DNA from: a virus
DNA length: 21,345 nt
Direction: 5' to 3' (one strand)
Virus record (IMG/VR): IMGVR_UViG_3300043419_000580
Coordinates: 1 to 21,345 of that record
Positions 1 through 7,099 of the stretch are shown here, piece by piece. The translations under genes were made by a program, and so were the position numbers. Every line of letters begins with the position of its first letter. Position 1 is the stretch's first letter. The notes beneath the pieces were generated by a model. That model searched no databases, was not told where the DNA came from, and saw only the letters and a program-made list of their open reading frames with translations.

Positions 1-909
1 CGTTGAATACAGCGCGTTGTTGGCCCCCACGAACGTGGTCAGGCCCGTGCCGCCGTACGGGGGCTGAACAGTCCCGCCCTGCCAAGTGCCACCCGAGATA
101 ACGGTCGAACCCAGTGCCAGTGCGTTGGTCCCCCAAGTGACGTTCTCAGGAATATACGCATGCACGTCCCATGTTCCGCCCACAGTAGCGTTGGACAGCA
201 GGGCAATACCCGCTGCGCCGCCCGGAGCAACAGTACCCACCGGGCCGCTGGCGTAGTCAACAATGGTCAGCGTTCCAGTCGCGTTGTTGTTGAACTGGAA
301 CGTCGTGGTGTCGCTCAGGGTCGTGGCATCAGGCAACTGAAACGTTTGTCCGCCCGTGCCCACCAACGCTTGGTTGAACTGAGATGCTGCCGTCAGTGTG
401 GTCGTGCCGCCAGACGCCGTCGTGGTCTGCAAACCCTGATTGATGCGGTTGACCGTGATGTTCTGGTTGGCATCCCGCAGCACCACCGAGTTGGCCCCGG
501 ACGAGGCCGTGACCCCAGTGCCGCCATACGCCACACCGATAGTCGATCCTTGCCACGTACCAGAGGCCACAGTCCCCAGAGCAGAGACATTGCCGCTGCC
601 ATCCAGATTGACCGACTTGCCCGAGGGGTAGGTGACGAAGACGCTGACCGTGCCCGAGAACGTGACCGCGCTACCCGTATTGCTGGAGGCGTAGATCGTC
701 GTGCGGGTGAGGGTCGGGCCGGTCGTGGAGTACGTGCCAAGGCCCACTTCCCACTGACCCGTGGTATCCGTGGCCGAGTAGTAGGTGGTGTTGGTGTCGC
801 CAATGACTGCGAACGTCTGAAAGCCCGCGACCGCGCCGGTCAGCGTGAAGCTTACAGTCGTATTCGCCGTGGCCGATTCTTGGACACGGTTTGCAAGAAC
901 CAGAGCCAT
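1..909 (-). CDS. Tail fibre-like repeat protein, 3' end outside window
   Basis: The reading frame starts at ATG 909 and stays open for 303 codons to the window edge, so the C-terminus is missing. The start has a strong Shine-Dalgarno (AAGGAG, six bases before ATG) and lies 13 bases after the preceding stop. The protein is rich in Thr, Ser, Gly and Val, has no enzyme motif, and carries repeated YGGTG motifs (IGVAYGGTGVTA and later PPYGGTGLTTF), each followed by a similar segment. YGGTG/GGTG repeats of this kind are common in phage tail fibre shafts and in tail-associated beta-rich proteins. Its place at the end of the structural block agrees with a receptor-facing or tail-decorating role. The tip domain that would fix host specificity is not in the window. 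Confidence 0.8.
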   Translation of the reverse strand, partial: MALVLANRVQESATANTTVSFTLTGAVAGFQTFAVIGDTNTTYYSATDTTGQWEVGLGTYSTTGPTLTRTTIYASSNTGSAVTFSGTVSVFVTYPSGKSVNLDGSGNVSALGTVASGTWQGSTIGVAYGGTGVTASSGANSVVLRDANQNITVNRINQGLQTTTASGGTTTLTAASQFNQALVGTGGQTFQLPDATTLSDTTTFQFNNNATGTLTIVDYASGPVGTVAPGGAAGIALLSNATVGGTWDVHAYIPENVTWGTNALALGSTVISGGTWQGGTVQPPYGGTGLTTFVGANNALYST

Positions 910-922
910 TCAAGACTCCTTA

Positions 923-1528
923 TCAGGAGGTAGCCGTCGTGCTGTAGGTAACGCTAACCGTGTCGCCTGCCGTGGTGATCTTGGCCGTGGAGAAGGCCCC
1001 CGCACTGTACAGCGTACCCGAGGTGTTGCCCTGCGTCGAGGACGCGCCAGAGCCGGTCACCAAGAAGCAGCCGCCCACCGTGCCCCCGCCACCAGTGATG
1101 GTGTAGGTGATGGCCGAAGCGGTCTTGGTCGTCACGTTGGTCGGAGTAGTGCCGGTCGAGGTCGCAGCGCTAAACGATGCCGTGCCACGCACAGCCGAGC
1201 CGCCAACGGTGTAGTTGGTAAACTCAGTCCACCCGCCGTGGGAAGCCATCGTATCCGACGCAGCGAAGGTCGGGCTGGCGCCGGAGATCAGACCAAGGAA
1301 CGGGCCGACGGTGGTGTAGGAGGTGCCCGACAGCAACGTGTCCAGCATCAACTCTTTCCCGATGGCGTTGACCAAGTTGGGGAACTCGTCTTGCCACTTG
1401 ATGTTGCCATCAGCATCGCGGCAGACCACGTGGTAGACGCCTTCGATGCCAACAGACTCAGCGCCGGCAACGTTGGACTGCATGGTCACCTTCGCGTGGT
1501 CACCGAAGTTAGAGAGTTCTTTTTGCAT
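923..1528 (-). CDS. Beta-rich virion protein, probably tail-associated
   Basis: 201 residues, start supported by AAGGA shortly before the ATG at 1528. The N-terminal third (residues about 30-70) contains the pattern VYHVVCRDADGNIKWQDEFPN followed by a segment reading NAIGKELMLDTLLSG. This pattern is often seen in small structural proteins of phages and prophages encoded near tail genes. The rest is a Thr/Ser/Gly-rich, predicted beta-strand region with no Lys, like an immunoglobulin-fold decoration domain. It sits between another small virion protein and the fibre-like gene. The exact role is unknown; tail or fibre attachment is inferred from position. Confidence 0.7.
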   Translation of the reverse strand: MQKELSNFGDHAKVTMQSNVAGAESVGIEGVYHVVCRDADGNIKWQDEFPNLVNAIGKELMLDTLLSGTSYTTVGPFLGLISGASPTFAASDTMASHGGWTEFTNYTVGGSAVRGTASFSAATSTGTTPTNVTTKTASAITYTITGGGGTVGGCFLVTGSGASSTQGNTSGTLYSAGAFSTAKITTAGDTVSVTYSTTATS

Positions 1529-1537
1529 GGTCGATCC

Positions 1538-1954
1538 TTAGGTAACGCGAATTAGCGCGGTTTCTGGATTGGCGGCGGGGAACTGAATCTTGAAATCCTG
1601 GGTCAGGGTCACCTGATCGAGACCAAAATTCAGTACGCCAATAGCCTTGTTGCCCTGGGTGAAATTGTAAATGAGGGCACCCCGAACAGTAAACGTCGTG
1701 GCGTACCAAATCGGGTCGTCAAAGCTGGCATAGCCCGACCCGTTGGCGCCCCCCACAATCGGGTTGAGCAGTACCTGCCCGCCCGCCGTGTACCCCGCGC
1801 TGCTGACTTCCCCAGTGCTGGTATAGACGGTGGTTTCCGGGCCCAGTACGGCCGAAGAGCCGTACAAAGCAATCTTGATGACGTCGTTGAGCAGATCGTG
1901 CTGGCCCAGCAGCAACTGCCCTTTGAAACTGGTGACAAGTCCTGCGCTGATCAT
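1538..1954 (-). CDS. Small virion protein next to the adaptor genes
   Basis: 138 residues. The ATG overlaps the stop of the gene before it (TAATG), so translation is probably coupled. It opens with MISAGLVTSFKGQLLLGQHD, continues with a segment about turning up at residues 25-50 in small phage tail proteins (IKIALYGSSAVLG), and ends in beta-rich sequence containing a run of aromatic residues (WYATTFTVRGALIYNF). Proteins of this size and layout recur beside tail fibre and adaptor genes in environmental phages. No catalytic motif, signal peptide or membrane segment is visible. A structural role is inferred from position and composition. Confidence 0.65.
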   Translation of the reverse strand: MISAGLVTSFKGQLLLGQHDLLNDVIKIALYGSSAVLGPETTVYTSTGEVSSAGYTAGGQVLLNPIVGGANGSGYASFDDPIWYATTFTVRGALIYNFTQGNKAIGVLNFGLDQVTLTQDFKIQFPAANPETALIRVT

Positions 1955-2625
1955 TACTGCACCTTAAGCTTGACCTGACCATCCAGGTATGCGTCACCAC
2001 GCTGCTTGCCGTCGCCCAGGTTCTTCAGCAGCACCATCGCTTCTTTGTACTTGGCGTCGTAGACGGACAAGAGGTCCTGCTCGCCCTTCATGAAGGTGTA
2101 GGCCTCCACCAACGAGCCGTACAGCAGCGCGCTGTCAAAGTTGTCCCCCAGCCAAGTCTGGCCGTCAGGTGCAACCGTGATCGACTCGGGGTAGTAGTAA
2201 TAGTGCAGTTCAACCGCATAGCCCGCATCCGGAGTGGGGCCCACAATGAACGACAGCTCATCCGAAATGGTCGCGCCCGATACCGTGGGGCCAAAAAGGG
2301 CGTAGTACTTGGGCAGACTTGTGCTAGAAGCCGAAGGGTAAATCTGGCGGATGTAGTTGACGTCCACATTCTTCAGGTAGTGGTAGTCCCCAAGCGCGTC
2401 TATAACAGCAAGCGAATACGACGACAAGAAGTCGGGAGGGGCCGACAGGTATTTGTTGCCCGACGACAAGCTGCCTGTCATGTTCTTGCGCAAATGGGCA
2501 AGCTGCACCGAGTTGTAGATGCGCTGCTCAGCCTGCTGTACAAACACCGGGATGTTCGCGACAAAGTCCGCATCAAAGTTTTGCGTGTAGTCGCAAATCG
2601 CAGCGGTCAACTGGGCGTAATTCAT
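1954..2625 (-). CDS. Phage head-tail adaptor-like protein
   Basis: 223 residues; start ATG 2625 has GGAG five bases upstream and overlaps the previous stop (ATGA). The N-terminus (MNYAQLTAAICDYTQNFD, then IPVFVQQAEQRIYNSVQLAHLR) is typical of the adaptor proteins that join a portal to the tail in short-tailed phages. Next comes a central part with YLSAPPDFLSSYSLAVID and a tyrosine run before YPESITV. The C-terminal helix (about 165-210) contains ALLYGSLVEAYTFMKGEQDLLSVYDAKYKEAM, a pattern shared with that family; here it is described by position and first residues only as ALLYGSLVEAY. The protein would sit in the neck of the virion. It is the second adaptor-like gene here, after the one ending at 2960. 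Confidence 0.72.
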   Translation of the reverse strand: MNYAQLTAAICDYTQNFDADFVANIPVFVQQAEQRIYNSVQLAHLRKNMTGSLSSGNKYLSAPPDFLSSYSLAVIDALGDYHYLKNVDVNYIRQIYPSASSTSLPKYYALFGPTVSGATISDELSFIVGPTPDAGYAVELHYYYYPESITVAPDGQTWLGDNFDSALLYGSLVEAYTFMKGEQDLLSVYDAKYKEAMVLLKNLGDGKQRGDAYLDGQVKLKVQ

Positions 2626-2957
2626 GTGATCTCCACCGTGACAGGGTCAAGCACTCCGGCGGCCCACAACTGTTTTGACAACGGCATGGGGATCATACCG
2701 ATGCTCCCAATCGAAGAGTCGCCCGGGCTGCCTACAAAGACCGTCACAGCCATTCGCGCCTCAGGACGCGGCTGATACAGTGCCTGGGGTTCCGTGAGCG
2801 TCCTCTTAGGCTCAAGCTGCGGGTGCTTGGGCTCATAGCACTCCCGGCAGACCTTGAACCCCTTCCAGTCCTTGATGAGGGCGTTGAGCTTAAAGCGCTG
2901 CCCGCACTGATCGCACAGTGCAATCGCAAACTTGCCTGAAGCCCATCCACCGCTCAT
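2622..2957 (-). CDS. Small zinc-ribbon-like phage protein
   Basis: 111 residues between two adaptor-like genes; the ATG follows the upstream stop by two bases and the stop overlaps the next start. The N-terminal half holds a four-cysteine pattern, CDQC at residues 15-18 and CREC at 37-40, separated by about 18 residues, which fits a zinc ribbon or zinc knuckle. The second half is Pro-rich and has a Gly/Ser/Ile segment (GSPGDSSIGSIGMIP) with no known motif. Small CxxC-CxxC proteins are frequent among neck genes of environmental phages but their function is unknown. A structural zinc site, perhaps in virion assembly, is an inference. Confidence 0.7.
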   Translation of the reverse strand: MSGGWASGKFAIALCDQCGQRFKLNALIKDWKGFKVCRECYEPKHPQLEPKRTLTEPQALYQPRPEARMAVTVFVGSPGDSSIGSIGMIPMPLSKQLWAAGVLDPVTVEIT

Positions 2958-2959
2958 TC

Positions 2960-3637
2960 CTAGTACCCCCAGGTCTTAGGAACCGCGAAGTAGCTCGACC
3001 GCTCCCGGTCTTCTGCAGCCGCGCGGGCAAATTCCTCTTCGTACATGGTCTTGAGCAACTGGATGCGATCGGGAGCCTTCTTGACCGACAGGTAGTACGC
3101 CACGCCAGCAATCAAACACGGCAGAAAGCGAAAAGAGATGTCCGCAGTGTTCGTGAACGCCCCCGTATCCTGAATGCGCCGGATGGCGTAGTAGCGGAAA
3201 ATGTAGGACTGAGTGGCATCCGGGGCCGGGTACAAGAACAGCTTGGCCGGGGCCGTGCGCTGCACAAAGTACTGCGCCGGACGAGACTGCGTGGTCTTGT
3301 TGGGAACGTGCAAGTACTCGGCGTAGCCGATGCGGTCAATCGTGATGTCCTGCTGGGTGGACAAGCCGGAGTTGGTCCGGATCACCGCCGACAAAGCGTC
3401 AACCGTGTCATCCGGCAGCGTGTACTCCGCCTGCCCCGCAACAAGCGCCACCTGACGCTGCTCAATGGTCCACAGGTTCAAGCCCCGGTTGGCCCACTCC
3501 GCAAACATCAGGTTGATCGAGCGCAGTGCCGTCTTCATGTCATAGCCGTCGCGCACTTCAACGCCGCAGCGCTCATACGCCTCGACGATGATGTCATCGA
3601 ACTCTAGATTGAAGGTGGCAACGCCTGAGGTAGCCAT
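2960..3637 (-). CDS. Head completion/tail accessory protein, P22 gp4-like
   Basis: 225 residues. The sequence begins with a helix (FDDIIVEAYERCGVEVR), then LRSINLMFAEWANRGLNLW, VALVAGQAEYTLPDD, and a C-terminal helical part with FLPCLIAGVAYYLSVKKAP and a kinase-unrelated EEEFARAAAEDRER helix. This order (helix, EWANRGLNLW, a beta segment ending YTLP, and a late hydrophobic helix) is characteristic of the P22 tail accessory factor gp4 group, which plugs the portal and starts tail building. The start at 3637 has only a weak ribosome site. It lies beside a second adaptor-like gene, so the pair probably form successive neck rings. Confidence 0.75.
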   Translation of the reverse strand: MATSGVATFNLEFDDIIVEAYERCGVEVRDGYDMKTALRSINLMFAEWANRGLNLWTIEQRQVALVAGQAEYTLPDDTVDALSAVIRTNSGLSTQQDITIDRIGYAEYLHVPNKTTQSRPAQYFVQRTAPAKLFLYPAPDATQSYIFRYYAIRRIQDTGAFTNTADISFRFLPCLIAGVAYYLSVKKAPDRIQLLKTMYEEEFARAAAEDRERSSYFAVPKTWGY

Positions 3638-3642
3638 GATGC

Positions 3643-4011
3643 TCAGTAAATGGTGGCCTTACGAGCACGAGCCGCGCCCACGCCGCGCACCTGAACGGTG
3701 TCGCCCTGCACGGACTTCTTGACCGGCTGATGGGTCGGGCCGCCTTGCGGGCCTGCGGTGTCAGCACCGCGTGCCGTCACAGCACCGCCCATGGCAAAGC
3801 CCTTTTTGGCAATGCCCTCACCACGCATGGCGAGGCCGCCTTTAGCATATTTCTTCATCATGTCACCACCACCTTTCCTAAATTTCATGCCCTTGCTGGA
3901 CTCACTGTAGTCCTTAGCGACGGACATGGGAATACCCACTTTCTTGGCAAACGCGGGGCTGTGCGCCGCCGCATCCATCAAGCGCTTTTGCTTCTTACTT
4001 GCTGCCGGCAT
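3643..4011 (-). CDS. Basic Gly/Lys-rich small phage protein
   Basis: 122 residues, start supported by GAGG eight bases before ATG 4011, which lies inside the end of the preceding gene (17-base overlap). The N-terminus reads PAASKKQKRLMDAAAHSPAF, followed by KKVGIPMSVAKDYSESSKG, then a low-complexity Lys/Gly/Met part (KFRKGGGDMMKKYAKGGLA). The overall charge is strongly positive and the second half looks disordered. Proteins with this PAASKKQ..LM.AA...PAFAKK opening are widespread in environmental phage genomes near structural genes, without a known function. A nucleic-acid-binding or internal virion role is possible but unproven. Confidence 0.72.
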   Translation of the reverse strand: MPAASKKQKRLMDAAAHSPAFAKKVGIPMSVAKDYSESSKGMKFRKGGGDMMKKYAKGGLAMRGEGIAKKGFAMGGAVTARGADTAGPQGGPTHQPVKKSVQGDTVQVRGVGAARARKATIY

Positions 4012-4243
4012 CGTGAATACCTCTCATCGCATCAATCTTGCGCTCAATTCGGTCAAAGCGCTCCATCAACTGCGCCATGTCGGAGCGAAACTCCGAGCGC
4101 GTGATGTGATCACGTGCCACTTCTTCCCTCGTGCGGTTGAGCAGAATGCTGATGCGCTGAAGCTCGGCAAACTTCTCTTTCACAATGAAGCCCAACAGTG
4201 CGACTATGGCCGTCAAGACCACGTTCCAGATCATCATTTCCAT
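3995..4243 (-). CDS. Single-pass membrane protein with coiled coil
   Basis: 82 residues. Residues about 4-22 (MIWNVVLTAIVALLGFIVK) form one clear hydrophobic helix, followed by a long charged amphipathic helix (about 23-75) with heptad-like spacing of Leu, Ile and Met. The layout, a short N-terminal anchor and a cytoplasmic or periplasmic coiled coil, resembles small phage membrane proteins that are annotated as holin-like or lysis accessory proteins. No endolysin gene is next to it, so holin is only a candidate. Three Met codons near the start (MEMM) leave the exact start uncertain by a few residues. Confidence 0.65.
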   Translation of the reverse strand: MEMMIWNVVLTAIVALLGFIVKEKFAELQRISILLNRTREEVARDHITRSEFRSDMAQLMERFDRIERKIDAMRGIHDAGSK

Positions 4244-4246
4244 GGC

Positions 4247-4507
4247 CTAACACTTCCATGCCCGCAATGATTTGTTGATACGGGAGTCCGGGTCCTTGGC
4301 AGTCTTCGCACTAGTCAGCTTGCTCTTCATCCCCTCCATTCGAGCGCAAAAGGACGCCTTGCGTCCTTTTGCTTCTTTGGTCTTGGGGCTGGGAGCCGGA
4401 GGCTTGAGGTTCATGCCCTGAGCCTTCGCAGAGGCACGCCCCCGGGCGTTCAAGCCGCCCTTGGGGTTCTTGCCTTCCTTACGCTGCCAAGCGGGAGACG
4501 TTGCCAT
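4247..4507 (-). CDS. Small basic phage protein, DUF6321-like
   Basis: 86 residues when started at ATG 4507. The frame is open further upstream to 4687, but that stretch overlaps the preceding gene and has biased, shadow-like composition, so the shorter start is chosen; it follows the upstream stop by one base. The N-terminus ATSPAWQRKEGKNPKGGLN, then KGRASFCARM and the closing INKSLRAWKC match my memory of a small phage family listed as DUF6321. The protein is very basic (many Lys and Arg) and probably binds nucleic acid, but no activity is known. The Shine-Dalgarno is weak, so translational coupling is likely. Confidence 0.72.
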   Translation of the reverse strand: MATSPAWQRKEGKNPKGGLNARGRASAKAQGMNLKPPAPSPKTKEAKGRKASFCARMEGMKSKLTSAKTAKDPDSRINKSLRAWKC

Positions 4508-4508
4508 C

Positions 4509-4694
4509 TCAGTACATCTTGCACTGCTTGTTGCGGGCCATGCCCACACCACGCGGAGCCACAGAAGACGAAGGCTTCTGGTAGTCCTTGCGCGGGGTCT
4601 GCTTGGGGCCGCCTTTGCCCATATCCTGCTTTTGCGCACCGGGCTGCACTTCGCCCTGGTACTCAGGAATCGCCATTTTTGCTGCACGTCCCAT
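4509..4694 (-). CDS. Hypothetical 61-residue basic protein
   Basis: Start ATG 4694 has a textbook Shine-Dalgarno (AAGGAG, six bases before), placing this among translated genes despite its size. The protein is basic and Gln/Lys/Pro-rich, with MGRAAKMAIPEYQGEVQPG at the start and a C-terminal VAPRGVGMARNKQCKMY. It is predicted to be mostly disordered. I do not recognise a family. It lies between a small beta-rich virion protein and the DUF6321-like gene, in a run of small genes with short gaps, so it probably belongs to the same late transcript. Confidence 0.65.
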   Translation of the reverse strand: MGRAAKMAIPEYQGEVQPGAQKQDMGKGGPKQTPRKDYQKPSSSVAPRGVGMARNKQCKMY

Positions 4695-4704
4695 GATGGA
4701 CTCC

Positions 4705-4998
4705 TTAGCCGTAGAAGAAAGTCACCGAAGTGGGACCTGTGATTGTGAGATACGGGTCCGCACTAAAGACCACGCCATCCCCCGGAACCAGGAGATAGGT
4801 CGATCCGTTGCCTGCGGTGCTGGCGGGAGTGGCCAAGAGAATCTTCTCCTCCCCACTTGCGCCCCCGTCTTTGAACGAAATGCTCCCCGCAGTCCCTGCG
4901 ACGTAGTAAATTGCTTTAATACGTGCGCGCGGATAACCGATGCCAGTGGCACCAGTTGTGGTCATCGTTTTTGACCGTACGTCAAATTGAAAGCCCAT
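4705..4998 (-). CDS. Small beta-rich virion protein
   Basis: 97 residues, start supported by TAGGAG before ATG 4998. The sequence is dominated by alternating Gly, Thr and hydrophobic residues (YYVAGTAGSISFKDGGASG; LLVPGDGVVFSADPYLTI) that suggest a small beta barrel or jelly-roll. There is no catalytic motif. Proteins of this type are repeatedly found just after the capsid region in environmental phages and may be decoration, spike or neck proteins. The function is inferred from position only. Confidence 0.62.
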   Translation of the reverse strand: MGFQFDVRSKTMTTTGATGIGYPRARIKAIYYVAGTAGSISFKDGGASGEEKILLATPASTAGNGSTYLLVPGDGVVFSADPYLTITGPTSVTFFYG

Positions 4999-5011
4999 GG
5001 TGGACTCCTAG

Positions 5012-5413
5012 TTAGCCGATGGTCACGCCCTTGGAACCGATGATCGCCCAACCGGCGGCGGTGTAGATCATCATTACGGTATCGCCGACGGCGGCAAAGG
5101 TGACGGTGCTAAAACCGATCTTGGTCGTGGGGGTCAGGATAGCGGAGCCGCCGTCCACGGTGTGGGTGATGATTTTGACTTCGCCCACGGAACCATCAGC
5201 CAAGGTCAGCGCTTGGTTGTTGCCGTTGGTGGTCAGGGAAGTGAAGGTGTTGGTGACGTCAACAGCACCAGCGCCAGTCAGCGACTGCGCGCTCAGGACG
5301 ATGTCCTTGCCAAACGAAGAGTTGACCGTGACGGCGCCCGTGGTGGAGCTGACGGTGACGGATTGAAAGCCGTTCTGGGAACGAACCGGGCCGGTGAAGG
5401 TGGTATTTGCCAT
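5012..5413 (-). CDS. Head fibre/decoration-like protein
   Basis: 133 residues. The start has GAGG eight bases before ATG 5413. It opens with MANTTFTGPVRSQNGFQSV, a sequence pattern that recurs in small phage virion proteins encoded beside major capsid genes, and continues in Thr/Val/Gly-rich repeats that look like a beta-solenoid or trimeric fibre. It closes with a segment resembling the end of tail fibre repeats (MIYTAAGWAIIGSKG). It is the first gene of a second late unit: a terminator, promoter-like sequence and structured leader lie in the 143 bases upstream. Confidence 0.68.
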   Translation of the reverse strand: MANTTFTGPVRSQNGFQSVTVSSTTGAVTVNSSFGKDIVLSAQSLTGAGAVDVTNTFTSLTTNGNNQALTLADGSVGEVKIITHTVDGGSAILTPTTKIGFSTVTFAAVGDTVMMIYTAAGWAIIGSKGVTIG

Positions 5414-5435
5414 GATGATTCCTCACATGCGAGTC

Positions 5436-5478
5436 GCGTAGTAGTCTGCATGTCGTCCGCCGGGTCGGTCTACTACGC
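5436..5478 (-). repeat. Inverted repeat in the leader of the decoration gene
   Basis: Nine-base perfect arms, GCGTAGTAG at 5436-5444 and CTACTACGC at 5470-5478, enclose 25 bases. A second small palindrome (CGGGA/TCCCG, 5480-5490) lies next to it. In RNA these would fold into a stem between the likely transcription start and the ribosome site of the gene starting at 5413. Confidence 0.6.
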
Positions 5479-5499
5479 TCGGGAGTCCCGGGCTTGGCA

Positions 5500-5534
5500 C
5501 AATATAACTCAAAAAAAAGGGGGCCACAAGGGCC
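5500..5534 (-). promoter_or_regulatory. Promoter-like element overlapping the capsid terminator
   Basis: On the minus strand TTGTGG, 17 bases, then TATATT precede the gene starting at 5413. The -10 differs from TATAAT at one base; the -35 keeps only TTG. The spacer is made of the terminator's C and T runs, so termination and restart would share the same DNA. The match is moderate. Confidence 0.4.
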
Positions 5535-5540
5535 CCCTTT
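5511..5540 (-). terminator. Rho-independent terminator after the major capsid gene
   Basis: A seven-base GC stem (GGGGGCC at 5519-5525 and GGCCCCC at 5531-5537) with a five-base loop is followed, on the minus strand, by eight T. It starts 16 bases after the capsid stop, so it ends the leftward transcript. The flanking AAA/TTT extends the stem. Confidence 0.9.
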
Positions 5541-5556
5541 CACGGTTTTTGGCGAT

Positions 5557-6468
5557 TTAGGCGCCAGGAGAACCGTAGATACCGCGCGGGTCAGACCAGC
5601 CGAACGAATAACGCTCGCGGGCCTTGTAGCGCACGTTGCCGGTGTCGAAGTCGCCTTCGAACGCGGTGCGGATGGGCGAACGCTGGAACATCTTCAGACC
5701 GTTGGGCGCATCGGTGATCAGGAACCATGCGTTGATGTCGGTCAGGAAGTGGTTGACAGCGTAACCCTCGGGGATCAGGCCCATGGACTTGATCGCGTTG
5801 ATGTCGTTGTCGGCGCTGGCAGTGCGCAGAGTAGACTTCATCAGTCGCTCAGCGGTGAACTGCAGTTCCTTCGGAACGATCATCTTGCGGGCGGTCAGAG
5901 CGACCTTCAGGCCACGTTCGTCCGTGAACGCTGCGATGTCGATGATGCCCTGTTCGAGAGAGGTCTCGTTCAGGTCAGCAGGGACGGCAGGGCGGTTGGA
6001 GAAGTCAGGGCCCAGAGCGGTCGGGTGAGCGGTCGAGCACAGAGCCACGCCGTCGCCGCCGGCATAGTTGCCGCCAGTGAATGCGTTGTTCAGCACAGAA
6101 GCGCCTTTGACCTGCTTGGTGTTGGCCATCGAACGAGCCAGAGCCTTGGTGTAGCGAGCCGACAGACGGTCGTAGAGGTTGTCCTCAACGGCTTCTTCGG
6201 TCAGCGCGAACGCCATGGCGATGGTCTCGTGGGTGTAGCGAGCAGTGAACGATTCCAGAGCGGTATCGTATGCCACGCCAGCACCTTCGGTCTTCACCGG
6301 GGCAGAGCCGAAGCCGGTCAGCATGACCTCTTCTTCGAACGCACGGTCAGAGCTCTCGATGGAGAAAATCTCCTCGTGCTCATTCTCGTAGCGCTTGTAC
6401 TCCAGACCGAACAGAGCGTTCAGTCCTGGCTCCAGTTCTTTGACAAGTTGGGAACGGGTAATTGCCAT
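5557..6468 (-). CDS. Major capsid protein
   Basis: 303 residues, start with GGAG seven bases before ATG 6468. The sequence starts MAITRSQLVKELEPGLNALF and contains the pattern of a major head subunit: EHEEIFSIESSDRAFEEEVM, GSAPVKTEGAGVAYD, ARYTHETIAMAFALTEEAVE, NLYDRLSARYTKALARSM, and a late LITDAPNGLKMFQR. Acidic early helix, glycine-rich E-loop-like segment and a long alpha spine fit the HK97 fold. Length is normal for this group. It lies after scaffold and decoration genes and ends at a strong terminator, as expected for the most abundant virion protein. Confidence 0.85.
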   Translation of the reverse strand: MAITRSQLVKELEPGLNALFGLEYKRYENEHEEIFSIESSDRAFEEEVMLTGFGSAPVKTEGAGVAYDTALESFTARYTHETIAMAFALTEEAVEDNLYDRLSARYTKALARSMANTKQVKGASVLNNAFTGGNYAGGDGVALCSTAHPTALGPDFSNRPAVPADLNETSLEQGIIDIAAFTDERGLKVALTARKMIVPKELQFTAERLMKSTLRTASADNDINAIKSMGLIPEGYAVNHFLTDINAWFLITDAPNGLKMFQRSPIRTAFEGDFDTGNVRYKARERYSFGWSDPRGIYGSPGA

Positions 6469-6480
6469 GATTGAACTCCG

Positions 6481-7062
6481 TTAGTCAGCCTGCACACCGA
6501 CGCTGCCGTACTGGTGCTGGTTGAGTTTTACAACGACCACTGCGTAGTTACCCAGCTCATTGTCCGGGGACTCGTAGAGGCCAACGATTTTGAAGGTCAG
6601 GGCCTGGGTCGTATTGATCGACGCCGAGGACAGCGAACCGTTGGAAACGCCAGTGGTGACGCTACCAGTGGTGGACGCGGTCGGATCAGCGTTCTTACCA
6701 ATGTTGGCCTGAGCAATTGCGCCATCGGCCTGGACCAGGAACAACTGGCTCGGGTCGTCCAGCACTTCGCAGGCGATGATGCCTTGAGTGATGTTGACGC
6801 TACCGGGGTAGTAGTTTTTCCAGGTGGGCTTGTTAGCACGGGTGGGGTCATCGTACTGGCAGCCGTTGAACACGCCGGTGGGGGCAATGTTCGTAGACGC
6901 ATCGTACTTGACAATATAGCCACCAGAGACGGTGACGAGATCGCCCTGATAAATTGCCCCAGCTTGGTTGTCGGCGATCTGATAGCCGTACTGCTTCTGA
7001 GCGCCAGTAGCAGACAGGTTACCAGAAGGACGCAGACCAAAGGGCTTATTGACGTTTGCCAT
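6481..7062 (-). CDS. Head decoration or capsid-associated protein
   Basis: 193 residues. Start ATG 7062 has AGGAG six bases upstream. It opens MANVNKPFGLRPSGNLSATG, has GNGCQY-like central residues (TGVFNGCQYDDPTRANK), WKNYYPGS, and a Thr/Ser/Gly-rich part ending in KIVGLYESPDNELGNYAVVV. This N-terminus and the closing motif are shared by many environmental phage proteins encoded immediately before a major capsid gene. It is predicted to be mainly beta strand and probably decorates or stabilises the capsid. No enzyme motif is seen. The 12-base gap to the capsid gene indicates one transcript. Confidence 0.7.
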   Translation of the reverse strand: MANVNKPFGLRPSGNLSATGAQKQYGYQIADNQAGAIYQGDLVTVSGGYIVKYDASTNIAPTGVFNGCQYDDPTRANKPTWKNYYPGSVNITQGIIACEVLDDPSQLFLVQADGAIAQANIGKNADPTASTTGSVTTGVSNGSLSSASINTTQALTFKIVGLYESPDNELGNYAVVVVKLNQHQYGSVGVQAD

Positions 7063-7099
7063 TTGAAGCTCCTAAAAGAGTGGAATTGCCAGCTTTGCG

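Noticed and set aside
160-933. 257-codon plus-strand frame opposite the fibre-like gene
   Set aside because: Arg-rich shadow; the minus strand has a continuous frame with a strong ribosome site and YGGTG repeats.
5494-6474. 326-codon plus-strand frame across the major capsid gene
   Set aside because: Starts in the terminator and mirrors the capsid reading frame; composition is that of an antisense shadow.
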